This document shows, one piece after another, positions 10,143 to 17,336 of a stretch of DNA of 52,285 bases (position 1 is the first letter of the stretch; each line of letters opens with the position of its first letter). The notes under the pieces are model-generated. The model made no database searches, was not told the origin of the DNA, and saw only the letters and a list, made by a program, of their open reading frames with translations. The position numbers and the translations under genes were made by a program. The stretch is from the NCBI GenBank assembly GCA_005881575.1, contig VBCA01000021.1, forward strand, positions 1 to 52,285, given 5' to 3'. The DNA comes from Betaproteobacteria bacterium (GTDB lineage Bacteria > Pseudomonadota > Gammaproteobacteria > Burkholderiales > SG8-39).

Positions 10143-10523
10143 TCAGCCGGGTTTCGCCCCGCTTTGAATGAGGCACTTTCTGCGTCGTTCAGCATACGCC
10201 TTTCCTTGCAGATTATTGGCGGCAAGGTGGCAGACGACGAAGGTGCCGGGCGTTGCCAGCAGGTCGGCGCTCAAGCACTCCGCCAGATCCGCTTTTACCG
10301 CGTCCGCGTCCGAACCTTGCGCGCTGGCGTGCACCGCGCAGTAGGATATGGCGGAATAGGGCGGCACCGACATCTTCTTCAGCTCGAGGGGCAGGTCGTC
10401 CCACTTCACGAGCGTCAGCGGCGGCTCCTCGGCCTCCGGTATTGTTTCTTGCATCGTGCAAGAAGCGACTAGGCAAGCGGCGACGAAGGCGACTGAATGA
10501 GCGAGGATTGCGTGCCTGGCCAT
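10143..10523 (-). CDS. small hypothetical lipoprotein beside the cassette array
   Basis: 126 residues from ATG 10523. The N-terminus has a signal with lipobox LVASC followed by TMQETIPEAEE. The mature part has four Cys, suggesting disulfides, and no recognised domain. An upstream in-frame start at 10610 would run through the attC site and is rejected. The start codon lies 3 bases from that attC, so the gene occupies the position of a terminal cassette gene. No attC is seen at its 3' end, so it may instead be resident chromosomal DNA. Confidence 0.6.
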   Translation of the reverse strand: MARHAILAHSVAFVAACLVASCTMQETIPEAEEPPLTLVKWDDLPLELKKMSVPPYSAISYCAVHASAQGSDADAVKADLAECLSADLLATPGTFVVCHLAANNLQGKAYAERRRKCLIQSGAKPG

Positions 10524-10525
10524 CT

Positions 10526-10606
10526 GGCTGAGGTTCGGGTTGAGTGGCGCGAGCAAGGGAGCGCAGGGACGCTTGCGAGCGTCCGTTTTCGAACGCGCGG
10601 TTAGCC
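10526..10606 (-). repeat. attC recombination site 1 (one degenerate core)
   Basis: Read on the minus strand the site begins with an intact core GGCTAAC (10600-10606) and ends with a degenerate core CTCAGCC (10526-10532). The arms GCGTTCG and CGAAC can pair, and a perfect central hairpin GGACGCTCGCAAGCGTCC lies between. It lies just downstream of the two micro-ORFs and ends the cassette array on this side. Confidence 0.6.
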
Positions 10607-10619
10607 GCACCCTCTCGTA

Positions 10620-10703
10620 TCAACGGGCAGCGTGGATGGCTATGCCGACAAAGACGAGCGCGACGATAACCATTAAGGCAGCGACGATGATGTCCATAGT
10701 CAT
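10620..10703 (-). CDS. 27-residue single-pass membrane micropeptide, cassette-borne
   Basis: ATG 10703 opens a 27-codon frame, MTMDIIVAALMVIVALVFVG and on, ending HAAR. Almost all of it is one hydrophobic helix with a short basic tail. An AAGGGG Shine-Dalgarno lies just upstream. It overlaps the stop of the preceding micro-ORF by ATGA and stops 13 bases before the attC core, the normal place for a cassette gene to end. No function is known to me. Confidence 0.42.
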   Translation of the reverse strand: MTMDIIVAALMVIVALVFVGIAIHAAR

Positions 10704-10777
10704 AGCCCCTTCAACGACTGAATGTGGCGATCAATGCGCCGATGGAGGACGAGGATGCCAAGAGTCAAGGCTACCAC
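10700..10777 (-). CDS. 25-residue hydrophobic micropeptide coupled to the next one
   Basis: From GTG 10777 the frame reads MVALTLGILVLHRRIDRHIQ and ends SLKGL. It has a short hydrophobic helix and a basic tail. Its TGA overlaps the ATG of the next micro-ORF (ATGA). It follows the DUF167 stop by 18 bases in the same cassette. The start codon is uncertain because no ATG exists and the ribosome site is poor. Confidence 0.33.
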   Translation of the reverse strand: MVALTLGILVLHRRIDRHIQSLKGL

Positions 10778-10795
10778 AACAAGTATAGCCCTGAC

Positions 10796-11029
10796 TCACG
10801 ATGCTTCGACCTTGACCAGCTTCATGCGGCCAGACGCTCCAGACTTAATGGAGACGGCAGCCTTCCGACACCGGAAGTGCTCGGCCACCAGAGCAACGAG
10901 TTCCTCATTAGCTTTGCCGTCCACGGGAGGTGATTTTAGCTTCGCGAGCCAAGTGCCATCCGGCGCCTGCATTAGGGAGGAGGCACGCGCCTTGGGCTTC
11001 ACTTTGATTTGCATGAGTACTGTCGCCAT
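10796..11029 (-). CDS. DUF167 (YggU-type) protein in a gene cassette
   Basis: 77 residues that match the small DUF167/YggU fold. The opening VKVKPKA-like motif appears as IKVKPKARASS, then comes the family signature SPPVDGKANEELVALVAEHF, and the C-terminus is the expected KSGASGRMKLVKV. The family's biochemical role is not established. The usual chromosomal copy of this family is a housekeeping gene, whereas this one lies between attC sites 10526-10606 and 11041-11124 and shares its cassette with two micro-ORFs. Confidence 0.82.
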   Translation of the reverse strand: MATVLMQIKVKPKARASSLMQAPDGTWLAKLKSPPVDGKANEELVALVAEHFRCRKAAVSIKSGASGRMKLVKVEAS

Positions 11030-11040
11030 TTCTGCGTACG

Positions 11041-11124
11041 GTCTAACGTTCGCGTTGAGTGGCCGCCCACGGCTGGTTACGGCAAGCAGAATGGCTCACG
11101 ATCCACTCGAACGCGTTGTTAGCA
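11041..11124 (-). repeat. attC recombination site 2
   Basis: On the minus strand the site starts with core TGCTAAC (11118-11124) and ends with core GTTAGAC (11041-11047). The inner arms AACGCGTTCGAGTGG and CCACTCAACGCGAAC pair with an extra-helical offset, the hallmark of a foldable attC. The stop codon of the DUF6176 gene lies inside the first core. Confidence 0.85.
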
Positions 11125-11451
11125 GGCATCGCTTTCGGCGACGCATTCATACAGGAGCTCTGCATTTGCACGCTCGCCAAGGACTTGGGCCATGATGCGT
11201 CTGTGTTCCTGGTCGATCGGAAGCGTTGAGTTGCGATAAGCCGCCGCCGCGCGCTCGTGATCGACCGCCTCCATTGCATAGATGAGGATTGCGCCTTCTG
11301 CGGTCTTCAGGAGGAACGCTTGTTCGTGTCGCACTCCCTCCTGCGCGAAAGTCTCCCGGACCTCCGCGCTTCGACGCCCGAGGTCTACCATCCATTCTCT
11401 AAGGCGGCTCTCCTCATCCGGCTTTACTTTTCGAATCGCCAACTTGATCAC
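11119..11451 (-). CDS. DUF6176-like cassette protein
   Basis: 110 residues from GTG 11451, preceded by AAGGAG at a spacing of 8 bases, which decides the start. The opening IKLAIRKVKPDEESRLREWM and the central LLKTAEGAILIYAMEAVDHE resemble the small alpha/beta DUF6176 proteins, whose function is unknown. The TAA stop is embedded in the attC core, a classical cassette arrangement. The gene has no signal peptide or membrane segment and is probably cytoplasmic. Confidence 0.7.
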   Translation of the reverse strand: MIKLAIRKVKPDEESRLREWMVDLGRRSAEVRETFAQEGVRHEQAFLLKTAEGAILIYAMEAVDHERAAAAYRNSTLPIDQEHRRIMAQVLGERANAELLYECVAESDAC

Positions 11452-11468
11452 TACCGTGTCTCCTTGCC

Positions 11469-11531
11469 TGCTAACGTTTCCGTTCAGCGGCGCGCACCAC
11501 ACTGCGCGTCTGCTGGAACGGAGGGTTAGGC
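11469..11531 (-). repeat. attC recombination site 3 (short, well conserved)
   Basis: On the minus strand it runs from GCCTAAC (11525-11531) to GTTAGCA (11469-11475) in 63 bases. The arms CTCCGTTCCAGC and GCTGAACGGAAAC pair with one unpaired base. This is the most textbook-like site in the array and lies 25 bases downstream of the hydrolase stop. Confidence 0.87.
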
Positions 11532-11556
11532 ATCAGACAAAATGGCCAACGTCCGG

Positions 11557-12189
11557 TCAATCCTCTGCCGCCGCGACGCCCGCGCTGCCGCCCATATCGA
11601 AGAATAGCGTCATGAAGCCCGGCACGGTCTCCTTGCGCCGCCAGTCGCGCTGCAACTCGCAGAACAGTTGCGTGACGCTGATCATCTTGCCGCCGGCCTG
11701 CTCGACGCGGCGCAGGGCCATTTCGTGCGCCGTGGCCGACGTGCCGCCGACTGCGTCGACGACTACGTAAACCTCGTAACCTTCCCTCAGCGCGTCGAGC
11801 GCGGGGAAAGCGAGGCAAGCTTCGGTCCACAGCGCGGCCATGATCAGCTTCCTACGGCCGGTCGCTTCGACGGCTTTGCGGAACTCGACGTCCTCCCACG
11901 CGTTGATTGACGTGCGGTCGTAGGTGGGGACTTTGTCGAGCACCTTGCGCAATGGCGCGATCGGCGGCTTGTTGATGCCGGTCTGAACGTTAACGGTGGA
12001 GTGCACGATCGGCAATCCGTAGAGCACGGCCGCCTTCGAGGCGCGGATGATATTGCTGACTAAGCGCTGCCGTTCCATCGATGCGATGGAGTTCACTTGC
12101 ACCGGCTGGTAATCGATGACAATAAAGGCCGTGTTCTGCGGTGTAAGCAGGTGATCCGTGACGGGATCGCGGATTGGTTCACTAGACAT
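11557..12189 (-). CDS. isochorismatase-family cysteine hydrolase (YcaC-like), cassette-borne
   Basis: 210 residues of the isochorismatase/nicotinamidase superfamily. The nucleophile-activating Asp is D26 in FIVIDYQ, and the Cys nucleophile is C125 in WTEACLAFPALDAL. The TSINAWED block is typical of the YcaC subgroup, whose physiological substrate is unknown. Start ATG 12189 has AGGAG at 6 bases. That ribosome site overlaps the degenerate core of the neighbouring attC. It is the largest cassette gene here. Confidence 0.85.
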   Translation of the reverse strand: MSSEPIRDPVTDHLLTPQNTAFIVIDYQPVQVNSIASMERQRLVSNIIRASKAAVLYGLPIVHSTVNVQTGINKPPIAPLRKVLDKVPTYDRTSINAWEDVEFRKAVEATGRRKLIMAALWTEACLAFPALDALREGYEVYVVVDAVGGTSATAHEMALRRVEQAGGKMISVTQLFCELQRDWRRKETVPGFMTLFFDMGGSAGVAAAED

Positions 12190-12196
12190 GGTCGTC

Positions 12197-12255
12197 TCCT
12201 AAAGCATCCCGGTGTGCTGAGCTTGCACGCGTCCCTCTCGACTGTGCGGTTAGGC
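12197..12255 (-). repeat. attC recombination site 4 (degenerate)
   Basis: On the minus strand it begins with a perfect GCCTAAC core (12249-12255) and ends with TTTAGGA (12197-12203) in place of GTTRRRY. A central stem pairs GCGTGC with GCACAC. The intact core is also the loop of a separate inverted repeat CGACTG-CAGTCG. The altered end carries the AGGAG used by the hydrolase gene. Confidence 0.55.
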
Positions 12256-12276
12256 CGCAGTCGGTCGTTACCAAGG

Positions 12277-12471
12277 TCACTGCCTTGCCCGACTGACGAG
12301 GCGAAACGCCCAGACGCAAAGCGCCCCCGCTACGAGAATTGCGACCCATGATATCCAGATCGGAACCACCCAGCCCGCGACTTGCGCGGGCCAATCCAAC
12401 AACAGTCTGACTACATGGACAAGCGCCACCACGCCGAAGATAACACCTGTGATTTGGATGTACGTCCGCAT
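12277..12471 (-). CDS. small two-helix membrane protein, cassette-borne
   Basis: 64 residues from ATG 12471 (MRTYIQITGVIFGVVALVHV), chosen because GAGAGGAG precedes it. Two strongly hydrophobic helices span about residues 6-22 and 36-58, joined by a short WPAQVAGW loop, and the C-terminus is basic. Small two-helix membrane proteins of this kind are common in integron cassettes, and I recognise no function. It lies between attC sites 12197-12255 and 12528-12608. Confidence 0.65.
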   Translation of the reverse strand: MRTYIQITGVIFGVVALVHVVRLLLDWPAQVAGWVVPIWISWVAILVAGALCVWAFRLVSRARQ

Positions 12472-12527
12472 AGGGTTGGCTCCTCTCGACGAATCCACCT
12501 GCGCGGTAAGAATGTGTTTTTGATGCG

Positions 12528-12608
12528 GCCTAACGTTCCAGATGAGGGGCGCGAGCCAGCAAGCGAAGCGCCGCTGGCGAAGCGTCCTCCTCGATCTGGG
12601 GGTTAGGC
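12528..12608 (-). repeat. attC recombination site 5
   Basis: Both cores are perfect: GCCTAAC at 12602-12608 and GTTAGGC at 12528-12534 when read on the minus strand. The inner arms CCAGATC and ATCTGG pair, and a longer central inverted repeat surrounds GCGCCGCTGGC. The site is 81 bases long and lies 7 bases after the lipoprotein stop. Confidence 0.88.
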
Positions 12609-12615
12609 GTGGCGT

Positions 12616-12987
12616 TCATTGGTGCGACGCCTTAGGCTCAGGGCCAGGCGCGTCGGTGCGTCGTCGCTCACAAGGGCCTGGATATTGATTTCCTAACGGT
12701 ACATCCTCGCGCGCCCTCCGAGGTGTCATGACGATGTCTGCCGGTAACAGCAAAGTGTCTACGACGAACGATAGAGGGACGTCTGCAAGCATGAAGGGCA
12801 CTGGAAGAAAAAGCCCCATAACGCTGATTGCGAGACCACAAGGAAGTCCCCGGGCAGCATGTTCTGTCCCTGCATAAGGGTGACCCCAGTCATCATTGGC
12901 ATGGATGATGAGTGACGAACAACCGCCTAGGCCGACAAATAGAATGATGAGACTGAATGTGCGAGATGTATTGCGCCACATGAGCAA
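12616..12987 (-). CDS. YceK/YidQ-family lipoprotein, cassette-borne
   Basis: 123 residues. The signal peptide ends in lipobox GLGGC followed by SSLIIHANDDWGHPYAGTEH, the recognisable start of YceK/YidQ (DUF1375) lipoproteins. The GLFLPVPFMLADVPLSFVVD segment is also diagnostic: these proteins keep a conserved hydrophobic stretch ending LLPADI. ATG 12987 or 12981 could be the start. The function of the family is unknown. The protein should be lipid-anchored in the envelope. Confidence 0.78.
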   Translation of the reverse strand: MLMWRNTSRTFSLIILFVGLGGCSSLIIHANDDWGHPYAGTEHAARGLPCGLAISVMGLFLPVPFMLADVPLSFVVDTLLLPADIVMTPRRAREDVPLGNQYPGPCERRRTDAPGPEPKASHQ

Positions 12988-13000
12988 ATTACTCCAAGAC

Positions 13001-13096
13001 GCCTAACGTTCGCGCTCACCGGCGCCGAGTGAGCGTAGCGAACGAGGGAACCTGAGCCCGCAGGGCGAGGGCGTCCGGTGGAGCGCGTTGTTAGGC
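13001..13096 (-). repeat. attC recombination site 6
   Basis: Read on the minus strand, core GCCTAAC (13090-13096) directly follows the TAG stop of the next cassette gene, and core GTTAGGC (13001-13007) closes the site. The arms CGCTCCACCGGACGCC and GGCGCCGGTGAGCG pair imperfectly. It is the longest site, 96 bases. Confidence 0.88.
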
Positions 13097-13573
13097 CTAT
13101 CGACGCGGAGCACGTGTGGCGACCCAAACTCTATGAACCTTCTGCTGCCTGTCCGGCACGCATCCGCTCTCCAAGGCGAAGATGATGGTTTTGTTTTCGA
13201 AGATCCAGTGGCAACCCTCTTCCTCGGAAAAGCTGCTGAGGCCATAAGCCCTGTCAAAATCTGCGACGGTCGAGCCGACCCCCACACCTTCTTTCGTTCG
13301 GAACGCCGCGTCTGTGATGGAGAAACCATTCCAATGCTTATGGATTTTATGCTTACCGAAGGCAACCACCCACATGTCGCTCGGCTGCCCCTCCAGGAGT
13401 TCTGTGGTTTTTCTGACTCGTACCCCAAGTCTGTTCTTTAGTTCCGGTCCGCTTTGGCGAAGATCGACTCCATCCACACTCCCAGCCGCCATATCCACAA
13501 GAATGTGCTCGCTACCGGAAGTGGGAGTCGAGAGTATCAGCCAGATCACAAGGGCTAAGCAGAGTCGTGTCAT
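13097..13573 (-). CDS. hypothetical exported protein, cassette-borne
   Basis: 158 residues from ATG 13573, with a clear signal peptide (MTRLCLALVIWLILSTPTSG). The mature protein has two Cys (EEEGCHW and ESGCVPD) likely to form a disulfide, and no domain I recognise. A longer upstream frame would run into structured non-coding DNA of the IS element and is rejected. The stop abuts the attC core. No attC is seen upstream of its start, where the IS110-family element lies instead. Confidence 0.62.
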   Translation of the reverse strand: MTRLCLALVIWLILSTPTSGSEHILVDMAAGSVDGVDLRQSGPELKNRLGVRVRKTTELLEGQPSDMWVVAFGKHKIHKHWNGFSITDAAFRTKEGVGVGSTVADFDRAYGLSSFSEEEGCHWIFENKTIIFALESGCVPDRQQKVHRVWVATRAPRR

Positions 13574-13594
13574 TGGTAGGCCTTGTATGTTCAA

Positions 13595-13665
13595 TTCTCC
13601 GATTCTGTAGAAGAATCGGGGAATGAGTAAGGAGCGTGGCTCCTTGCTGCTGGCGATGTGGCAGC
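13595..13665 (+). ncRNA. candidate bridge RNA segment of the IS110-family element
   Basis: Three hairpins follow one another upstream of the transposase. The first pairs 13595-13605 with 13613-13623 (11 pairs, one G-U). The second is AAGGAGC, loop GTG, GCTCCTT (13629-13645, perfect). The third pairs GCTGC at 13646 with GCAGC at 13661. IS110-family elements encode a structured RNA in a non-coding end that guides target and donor choice. Calling this that RNA is inference from position and structure, and its true limits are unknown. Confidence 0.35.
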
Positions 13666-13687
13666 CCGTTGATGCCTTGGGATGTAA

Positions 13688-14746
<1,059 letters not shown>

Positions 14747-14931
14747 CGTTCAATCATCTTCCGAAAAACCGTCTAATCTGGCGTGTCAGTCTACGCTTCT
14801 CGGAAATGCGCCGCAAAATCATGCCTGTGTGTTGTGGGCTATGGATAACGAGTCGTGATAGATTGCGCGCGGATGGTGAAGTGTCTGATTTCTCAGAGTG
14901 TGAAACCCTGCGAGGGCCTCGGGCCGCGAGT

Positions 14932-15291
14932 CTAGCGGGCCCCGGGAACGTTTCGGGTCTTGAGGAATTCTTTCAGCGATTCTCCGCGGAATCCCGCGAC
15001 CATTTCCGGATTGGATACGCCTTTGACGCGCCCGAGTTTCTCGAGGCAGAAGAAGCTCGCGCCGTAGCGCATGAGCGCGGCCCAGTCGAGCTCGCGCACC
15101 ATGCGGCGTTCCTCGGCGCTGAGGCCGGCCTTGTCGAACGCCGCTTCGGGGTCTCCCTTGAAGAGCGCGCGGTTGATGGGCACGGTGAAACCGTGGAGGA
15201 AACGGTTCAGCCGCAGCGCCTTGGCGCTGGCGGCGAGGTCGAAGAGGTAGGTACCTTCGAGTTTTTCCACTCCTTTGAGTTGCGGGTTCAA
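14932..15291 (-). CDS. ligA: protocatechuate 4,5-dioxygenase alpha-chain-like protein (LigA type)
   Basis: About 119 residues in the LigA fold, the small helical subunit of extradiol dioxygenases: KALRLNRFLHGFTVPINRAL and LDWAALMRYGASFFCLEKLG. It lies downstream of a LigB gene. The start is unclear: TTG 15291 has AAGGA at good spacing, while GTG 15270 sits directly on a GGAG, and no ATG is plausible because ATG 15342 would overlap ligB. In LigAB the alpha chain caps the beta-chain active site; the ring substrate here is not known. Confidence 0.72.
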   Translation of the reverse strand: MNPQLKGVEKLEGTYLFDLAASAKALRLNRFLHGFTVPINRALFKGDPEAAFDKAGLSAEERRMVRELDWAALMRYGASFFCLEKLGRVKGVSNPEMVAGFRGESLKEFLKTRNVPGAR

Positions 15292-15292
15292 A

Positions 15293-15320
15293 GCAGATCC
15301 TTCGCTTCGCTCAGGTTGAC
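15293..15320 (-). repeat. dispersed GAGCGAAGCGAAGGATC-type repeat between ligB and ligA
   Basis: On the minus strand the spacer contains CCTGAGCGAAGCGAAGGATC, a short sequence I recognise as a dispersed intergenic repeat in many bacterial genomes. Only one copy was noticed in this window. It fills the ligB-ligA gap and supplies the apparent ribosome site for ligA. Confidence 0.4.
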
Positions 15321-15322
15321 AT

Positions 15323-16207
15323 CTATGCGGGGTTGCGCGCACTCGCTTTTCTCGACGCGCGCCCTTTCCGCACGGGCTCCTCGAACAGCGCCACCGCCAT
15401 CGCGGTGGTCATCGGCAGGTAGTAGTTCTGGTGAATCTTCTTCGCGCGCGGCGAGAGCGCGCCGCGCATGGCGAGCCACATGATTTCCTCCGCCCCTTCG
15501 GTGCCGCCCAGCCGGATGTAGTCCGCGTGGCGCATCGCCACGAGTTTCTTCGGGTCGCGCGCGATCAGATCGAGGAATTTCTGGTCCCATTTCTCGTTGT
15601 TGAAGCCGGCGCGCTCCCCGTTCATCTGGTGCGACAGGCCCCCGGTGCCGACGATGACCACTTTCAGGTCCTCGGGGTAGGAGAGCACGGCGCGGCGCAC
15701 CGCCTGCCCGAGCTTCCAGCAGCGCGCGGGCGTCGGGATCGGGTGCTGGAGCACGTTGATCTCGATCGGCACGATCTTCCCGGGCCAGTCGGGCGAGGGC
15801 GGCCAGAACATGGTGAGCGGCGAGTGCACGCCGTGGTCGATCGGCAGGTCCTGGAAGACGGAGAGGTCGAACTCGTCGTTCACCAGCGCGTCGGCCATGT
15901 GGCGCGCGAGGCCGGCGTGGCCTTTCAAGGGCGGAACGGCGCGCGGTCCCAGGCCCTCGTCCGCGATCGCGTACTCGACGCCCACGCCCAGCGCGAAAGT
16001 CGGGTAGTGATCGAAGAAAAACGTGGTCGCGTGATCGTTGTAGAAGAACACGAGCACGTCGGGCTTCTTGTGCTCGAGCCAGGATTTGACCGGCTCATAG
16101 CCCCGGAACAGCGGAGTCCAGTCGGGGTCGTTCTGCTTGTTGCGGTCGTAGGCGCCGCCGATGGTGGGGACGTGCGAGGTGCCGATGCCGCCGAGGATTT
16201 TTGCCAT
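15323..16207 (-). CDS. ligB: extradiol ring-cleavage dioxygenase, LigB-type catalytic subunit
   Basis: 294 residues of class III extradiol dioxygenase (LigB superfamily). The iron-binding residues expected in LigB are visible: His12 in GTSHVPTIGG and a second His in FFYNDHATTFF. The GTGGLSHQMNGERAGF block provides the later conserved residues. The start ATG 16207 gives MAKILGGIGTSHV, the usual opening. The reaction class is non-haem Fe(II) meta-cleavage of a dihydroxylated aromatic ring, such as protocatechuate or gallate; which one cannot be told. It is followed 31 bases later by ligA, the reverse of the common A-B order. Confidence 0.85.
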   Translation of the reverse strand: MAKILGGIGTSHVPTIGGAYDRNKQNDPDWTPLFRGYEPVKSWLEHKKPDVLVFFYNDHATTFFFDHYPTFALGVGVEYAIADEGLGPRAVPPLKGHAGLARHMADALVNDEFDLSVFQDLPIDHGVHSPLTMFWPPSPDWPGKIVPIEINVLQHPIPTPARCWKLGQAVRRAVLSYPEDLKVVIVGTGGLSHQMNGERAGFNNEKWDQKFLDLIARDPKKLVAMRHADYIRLGGTEGAEEIMWLAMRGALSPRAKKIHQNYYLPMTTAMAVALFEEPVRKGRASRKASARNPA

Positions 16208-16456
16208 GGAGGAAATTCCTGGGGAATGATGGGGCCGGCGAAGTGAAACGGCAAGCGCGCCCGCGCGATCCGCCGTCCGGGGCACATTGTCACGTTCCGC
16301 GCACGAATGAGCCCCGGTGAGCGCTCGAATCGCGCTTTCCTGACAGGAGGTGTCGGGTTTCCCCGATGGACGGCATGCGCCCGCGAGGCATATCGTTGAT
16401 CGGGCTCGCGTTCTTCGCGAGGTTTGCGCCGCTTCCAAAAAAAAACGGGAGATCCA

Positions 16457-17308
16457 ATGCCGAAGTTTGCTGGTGTCATCGGGGCCGGGGCCCTGGCCCT
16501 CTTCGTCGCGGGCGGAGCCTCGGCGCAAGCCGAGCGCCTGACTCTGGGGGTGTTTCCCGGCCTGGACGCCGCCGAATCCTTCGAGATACTCGATCGCTAC
16601 ATGCCGCTCGCTCAATACCTGCAGGCCAAGAGCGGCGCCGTGATCATGCTCGTTCCGGTGAAGGTTCCCGGCGCCGCGATACGGCGGATGATCGAGGACG
16701 GGAAGAGCTACAAGCTCTTCTTCGGTCCGCCGGTCTTCGCGGCCGAGGCCATCAAGAAAGCCGATTTCGTCACGCTCGCCATGGAGCGGGAAAAAATAAG
16801 CGGCGTCTTCCTCGTCAAGGCGGGCAGCAAGCTGCAGACGGTGCGGGACGTGACTCCGAATACGCACGTGGCGATGCCTTCCCCGAAGCTGCTGCTCGCG
16901 ATCCTCGCCCTCGCCACTCTGGGCCAGGAGAAGATCGTCCTGAAGCCCGAGGCGCGCCGCCATCTCGACTCCGCGGAAGGCATGCTGCTCGCTCTCGACA
17001 ACGGGGTGGTGGACGTCGCGGTCATGCGCGACCGCCTGGGGCGGAAGATCGCCGCCGAGAAGCCGTCGGAGTATCGCATCCTGGGACAGACGCTCGAGGG
17101 CCCGGGATTCGCGCTGATCGCGCACCGGTCGGTTTCCGAACCGCTGCGTGCGAAACTGCGTCAAGCCGCGCTCGCCCTCAACGACGATCCGTCTCCTCTG
17201 GCGGTGCAGACGCGCGGGAGCTTGAGGACCAGTCCCTTCCTTCCGGGGCAGGACGGGGAGTTCATCGCGTTGCAGCGCATGATGGACACTCCAACCTCGG
17301 GCAACTGA
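16457..17308 (+). CDS. PhnD-like periplasmic substrate-binding protein
   Basis: 283 residues from ATG 16457, which has GGGAG 5 bases upstream, with signal peptide MPKFAGVIGAGALALFVAGG ending near ASA. The RLTLGVFP opening and the PLAQYLQAKSG and FFGPPVFAAEAI segments match the phosphonate/phosphite-type binding proteins (PhnD superfamily). No permease or ATPase gene is adjacent, so this is an orphan binding protein or a sensor input domain. The ligand is not predictable. It is divergent from ligBA and converges on fumarase. Confidence 0.72.
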   Translation: MPKFAGVIGAGALALFVAGGASAQAERLTLGVFPGLDAAESFEILDRYMPLAQYLQAKSGAVIMLVPVKVPGAAIRRMIEDGKSYKLFFGPPVFAAEAIKKADFVTLAMEREKISGVFLVKAGSKLQTVRDVTPNTHVAMPSPKLLLAILALATLGQEKIVLKPEARRHLDSAEGMLLALDNGVVDVAVMRDRLGRKIAAEKPSEYRILGQTLEGPGFALIAHRSVSEPLRAKLRQAALALNDDPSPLAVQTRGSLRTSPFLPGQDGEFIALQRMMDTPTSGN

Positions 17309-17336
17309 GCCGTCTGCCGTCAAAGCGCTTTGGATC

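Noticed and set aside
13088-13441. Plus-strand ORF of 117 codons across the last cassette
   Set aside because: It overlaps the attC core and the minus-strand exported protein, which has a signal peptide and the proper stop-attC arrangement.
10526-13573. Toxin-antitoxin or resistance cassettes in the array
   Set aside because: None of the cassette proteins matches a toxin, antitoxin or resistance family that I can recognise; the micropeptides are too short to assign.
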